Of a stretch of DNA of 6,291 bases, positions 5,223 through 6,291 are shown one piece after another (position 1 is the first letter of the stretch; every line of letters starts with the position of its first letter). This stretch comes from Planctomycetales bacterium (lineage in GTDB: Bacteria; Planctomycetota; Planctomycetia; Isosphaerales; Isosphaeraceae). The position numbers were made by a program, and so were the translations under genes. The DNA is taken from NCBI GenBank assembly GCA_027451455.1, contig DAIDJI010000344.1, forward strand, positions 1 to 6,291. Direction: 5' to 3'. Under the pieces are notes generated by a model. That model was given only the letters and a program-made list of their open reading frames with translations, did not search any database and had not been told where the DNA came from.

Positions 5223-6291
5223 ATGTCCACGCCGACTGCGACCGTGACTTCCGAGGGGGCGCCGGGAATCTTGCCGTTCCCCCGCCCGATGGACGGGCCC
5301 GATGCGCTGGGCCGATACGGGTCGTTCGGCGGGCGGTTCGTGCCCGAGACGCTGATGGAGTCGCTGAACCGGCTCGCCGAAGCGTACGAGGAGGCCAGGC
5401 TTGATCCGGAGTTCCAGGCGAAGTTGTCGGGGTATTTGAAGGATTACGTGGGGCGGCCGTCGCCGCTTTTCCACGCCGAGCGGTTGACGAAGCTGGCGGG
5501 CGGCGCCGACATTTTTTTGAAGCGTGAAGATCTTAACCATACCGGCGCGCATAAGATCAATAATGCGATCGGGCAGGTCATGCTGGCGCGGCGGATGGGG
5601 AAGATGCGGGTGATCGCCGAGACGGGTGCGGGACAGCACGGCGTGGCGACCGCGACGGCCTGCGCGCTGTTTGGGATCGAATGCACGGTTTACATGGGCG
5701 AGGAGGATATTCGCCGCCAGAAGCTCAACGTCTTCAACATGCGGACGTTGGGCGCGACGGTGGTTCCTGTGAAGACCGGTTCGCGGACGCTCCGAGACGC
5801 AACCAACGAGGCGATGCGCGACTGGATGGGGTCGTCGGCGACGACGCACTACACAATCGGGAGTGTGGTGGGTCCGCACCCGTTTCCTCAGATCGTCCGG
5901 GAGTTTCAGTCGGTGATTGGCAAGGAGTCCCGGGCGCAGTGCCTGGAGCGGATCGGTCGGCTTCCCGAGGCGGTTGTGGCCTGCGTGGGGGGCGGATCCA
6001 ACGCCGCGGGGATGTTCTCCGGGTTCCTGGAGGACCAGGGTGTCGAGCTGGTGGGCGCGGAGGCTGGGGGTCGCGGGCCGAAGGCCGGCGATCACGCCGC
6101 GAGCCTTAGCCAGGGCCGCCCCGGCGTCCTGCACGGGAGCTTCAGTTACGTCCTTCAGGACGACGACGGTCAGACTCAGGACGTCCACTCGATCTCCGCC
6201 GGGCTGGATTATCCGGGTGTCGGGCCCGAACACAGCTACTGGAAGGAGATCGGCCGGGTTCGCTACGAGGCGATTACCGACGTCGAGGCGC
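5223..6291 (+). CDS. trpB: Tryptophan synthase beta subunit (3' truncated by window edge)
   Basis: The first 356 codons of the pyridoxal-phosphate enzyme that joins indole and L-serine to make L-tryptophan, working in the cytosol as an alpha2-beta2 complex with TrpA. The PLP lysine is K111 in HTGAHKINNAIGQ, the catalytic glutamate E133 in AETGAGQHG, and the phosphate-binding loop GGGSNA is at 256-261. D329 in SISAGLDYP matches the allosteric Asp305 of the E. coli/Salmonella enzyme. All four are offset by exactly 24 residues from enteric numbering, so the core has no net insertion or deletion between them, and the protein carries an N-terminal extension of about 24 residues. ATG 5223 has GAGAGG (5207-5212) 10 nt upstream; ATG 5289 (residue 23) is an alternative start. 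About 65 codons, including the regions of E350 and S377 in the enteric enzyme, are missing. trpA presumably follows outside the window. Confidence 0.96.
   Translation, partial: MSTPTATVTSEGAPGILPFPRPMDGPDALGRYGSFGGRFVPETLMESLNRLAEAYEEARLDPEFQAKLSGYLKDYVGRPSPLFHAERLTKLAGGADIFLKREDLNHTGAHKINNAIGQVMLARRMGKMRVIAETGAGQHGVATATACALFGIECTVYMGEEDIRRQKLNVFNMRTLGATVVPVKTGSRTLRDATNEAMRDWMGSSATTHYTIGSVVGPHPFPQIVREFQSVIGKESRAQCLERIGRLPEAVVACVGGGSNAAGMFSGFLEDQGVELVGAEAGGRGPKAGDHAASLSQGRPGVLHGSFSYVLQDDDGQTQDVHSISAGLDYPGVGPEHSYWKEIGRVRYEAITDVEA

Noticed and set aside
4796..5230. N-terminal extension of the 147-aa protein to a start at 5230
   Set aside because: It would overlap the trpB start. The added residues look like translated non-coding DNA, and ATG 4795 has a strong Shine-Dalgarno and begins a signal peptide.
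5040..6233. 397-codon open frame on the - strand
   Set aside because: Antisense of trpB, whose catalytic residues are all present; the minus product is Arg/His/Pro-rich with no recognisable motif.

Overview
This 6.3 kb piece is GC-rich (about 65% in most genes, roughly 57% in one local sample around 1380-1440) and reads as an ordinary bacterial chromosome. A cytosolic M19 dipeptidase, a RoxA-like di-haem cytochrome, a TrpB with an N-terminal extension and several lineage-restricted hypotheticals together fit a planctomycete, perhaps of the Isosphaeraceae. That placement is an inference from protein style and composition; no marker gene settles it.

Layout. On the + strand from the left edge: the 3' end of a peptide deformylase gene (1-140), overlapped by an M19 membrane-dipeptidase-family gene (91-1263). 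Next comes a tight two-gene cassette, a 104-aa protein of unknown function (1353-1667) and a PIN-domain nuclease with all four acidic active-site residues (1671-2180). Convergent to this, on the - strand, is an exported di-haem cytochrome c (2194-3582). A 258-bp divergent intergenic region carries a good sigma70-like promoter, an inverted repeat and a candidate -10 for the cytochrome. It leads into a + strand 150-aa helical hypothetical protein (3841-4293). A long GC-rich inverted repeat (4295-4349) separates that gene from a convergent - strand gene for a small membrane-anchored or exported beta-rich protein (4352-4795). A 427-bp divergent region with promoter-like sequences and several RNA hairpins follows. 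The window ends in trpB (5223 to the edge, about 65 codons missing).

How the genes relate. deformylase and dipeptidase are co-directional and overlapping, so probably cotranscribed. The small protein and PIN nuclease are almost certainly one translational unit and could be a toxin-antitoxin-like pair. The remaining genes are single units facing alternate directions, with no evident shared pathway. trpB is presumably followed by trpA outside the window.

No mobile element, CRISPR array, tRNA or rRNA was seen. The most promising lead for something under-described is the 104-aa protein/PIN pair, whose first protein does not look like any common antitoxin DNA-binding family. The structured leaders upstream of trpB and of the 147-aa gene are second-tier leads.
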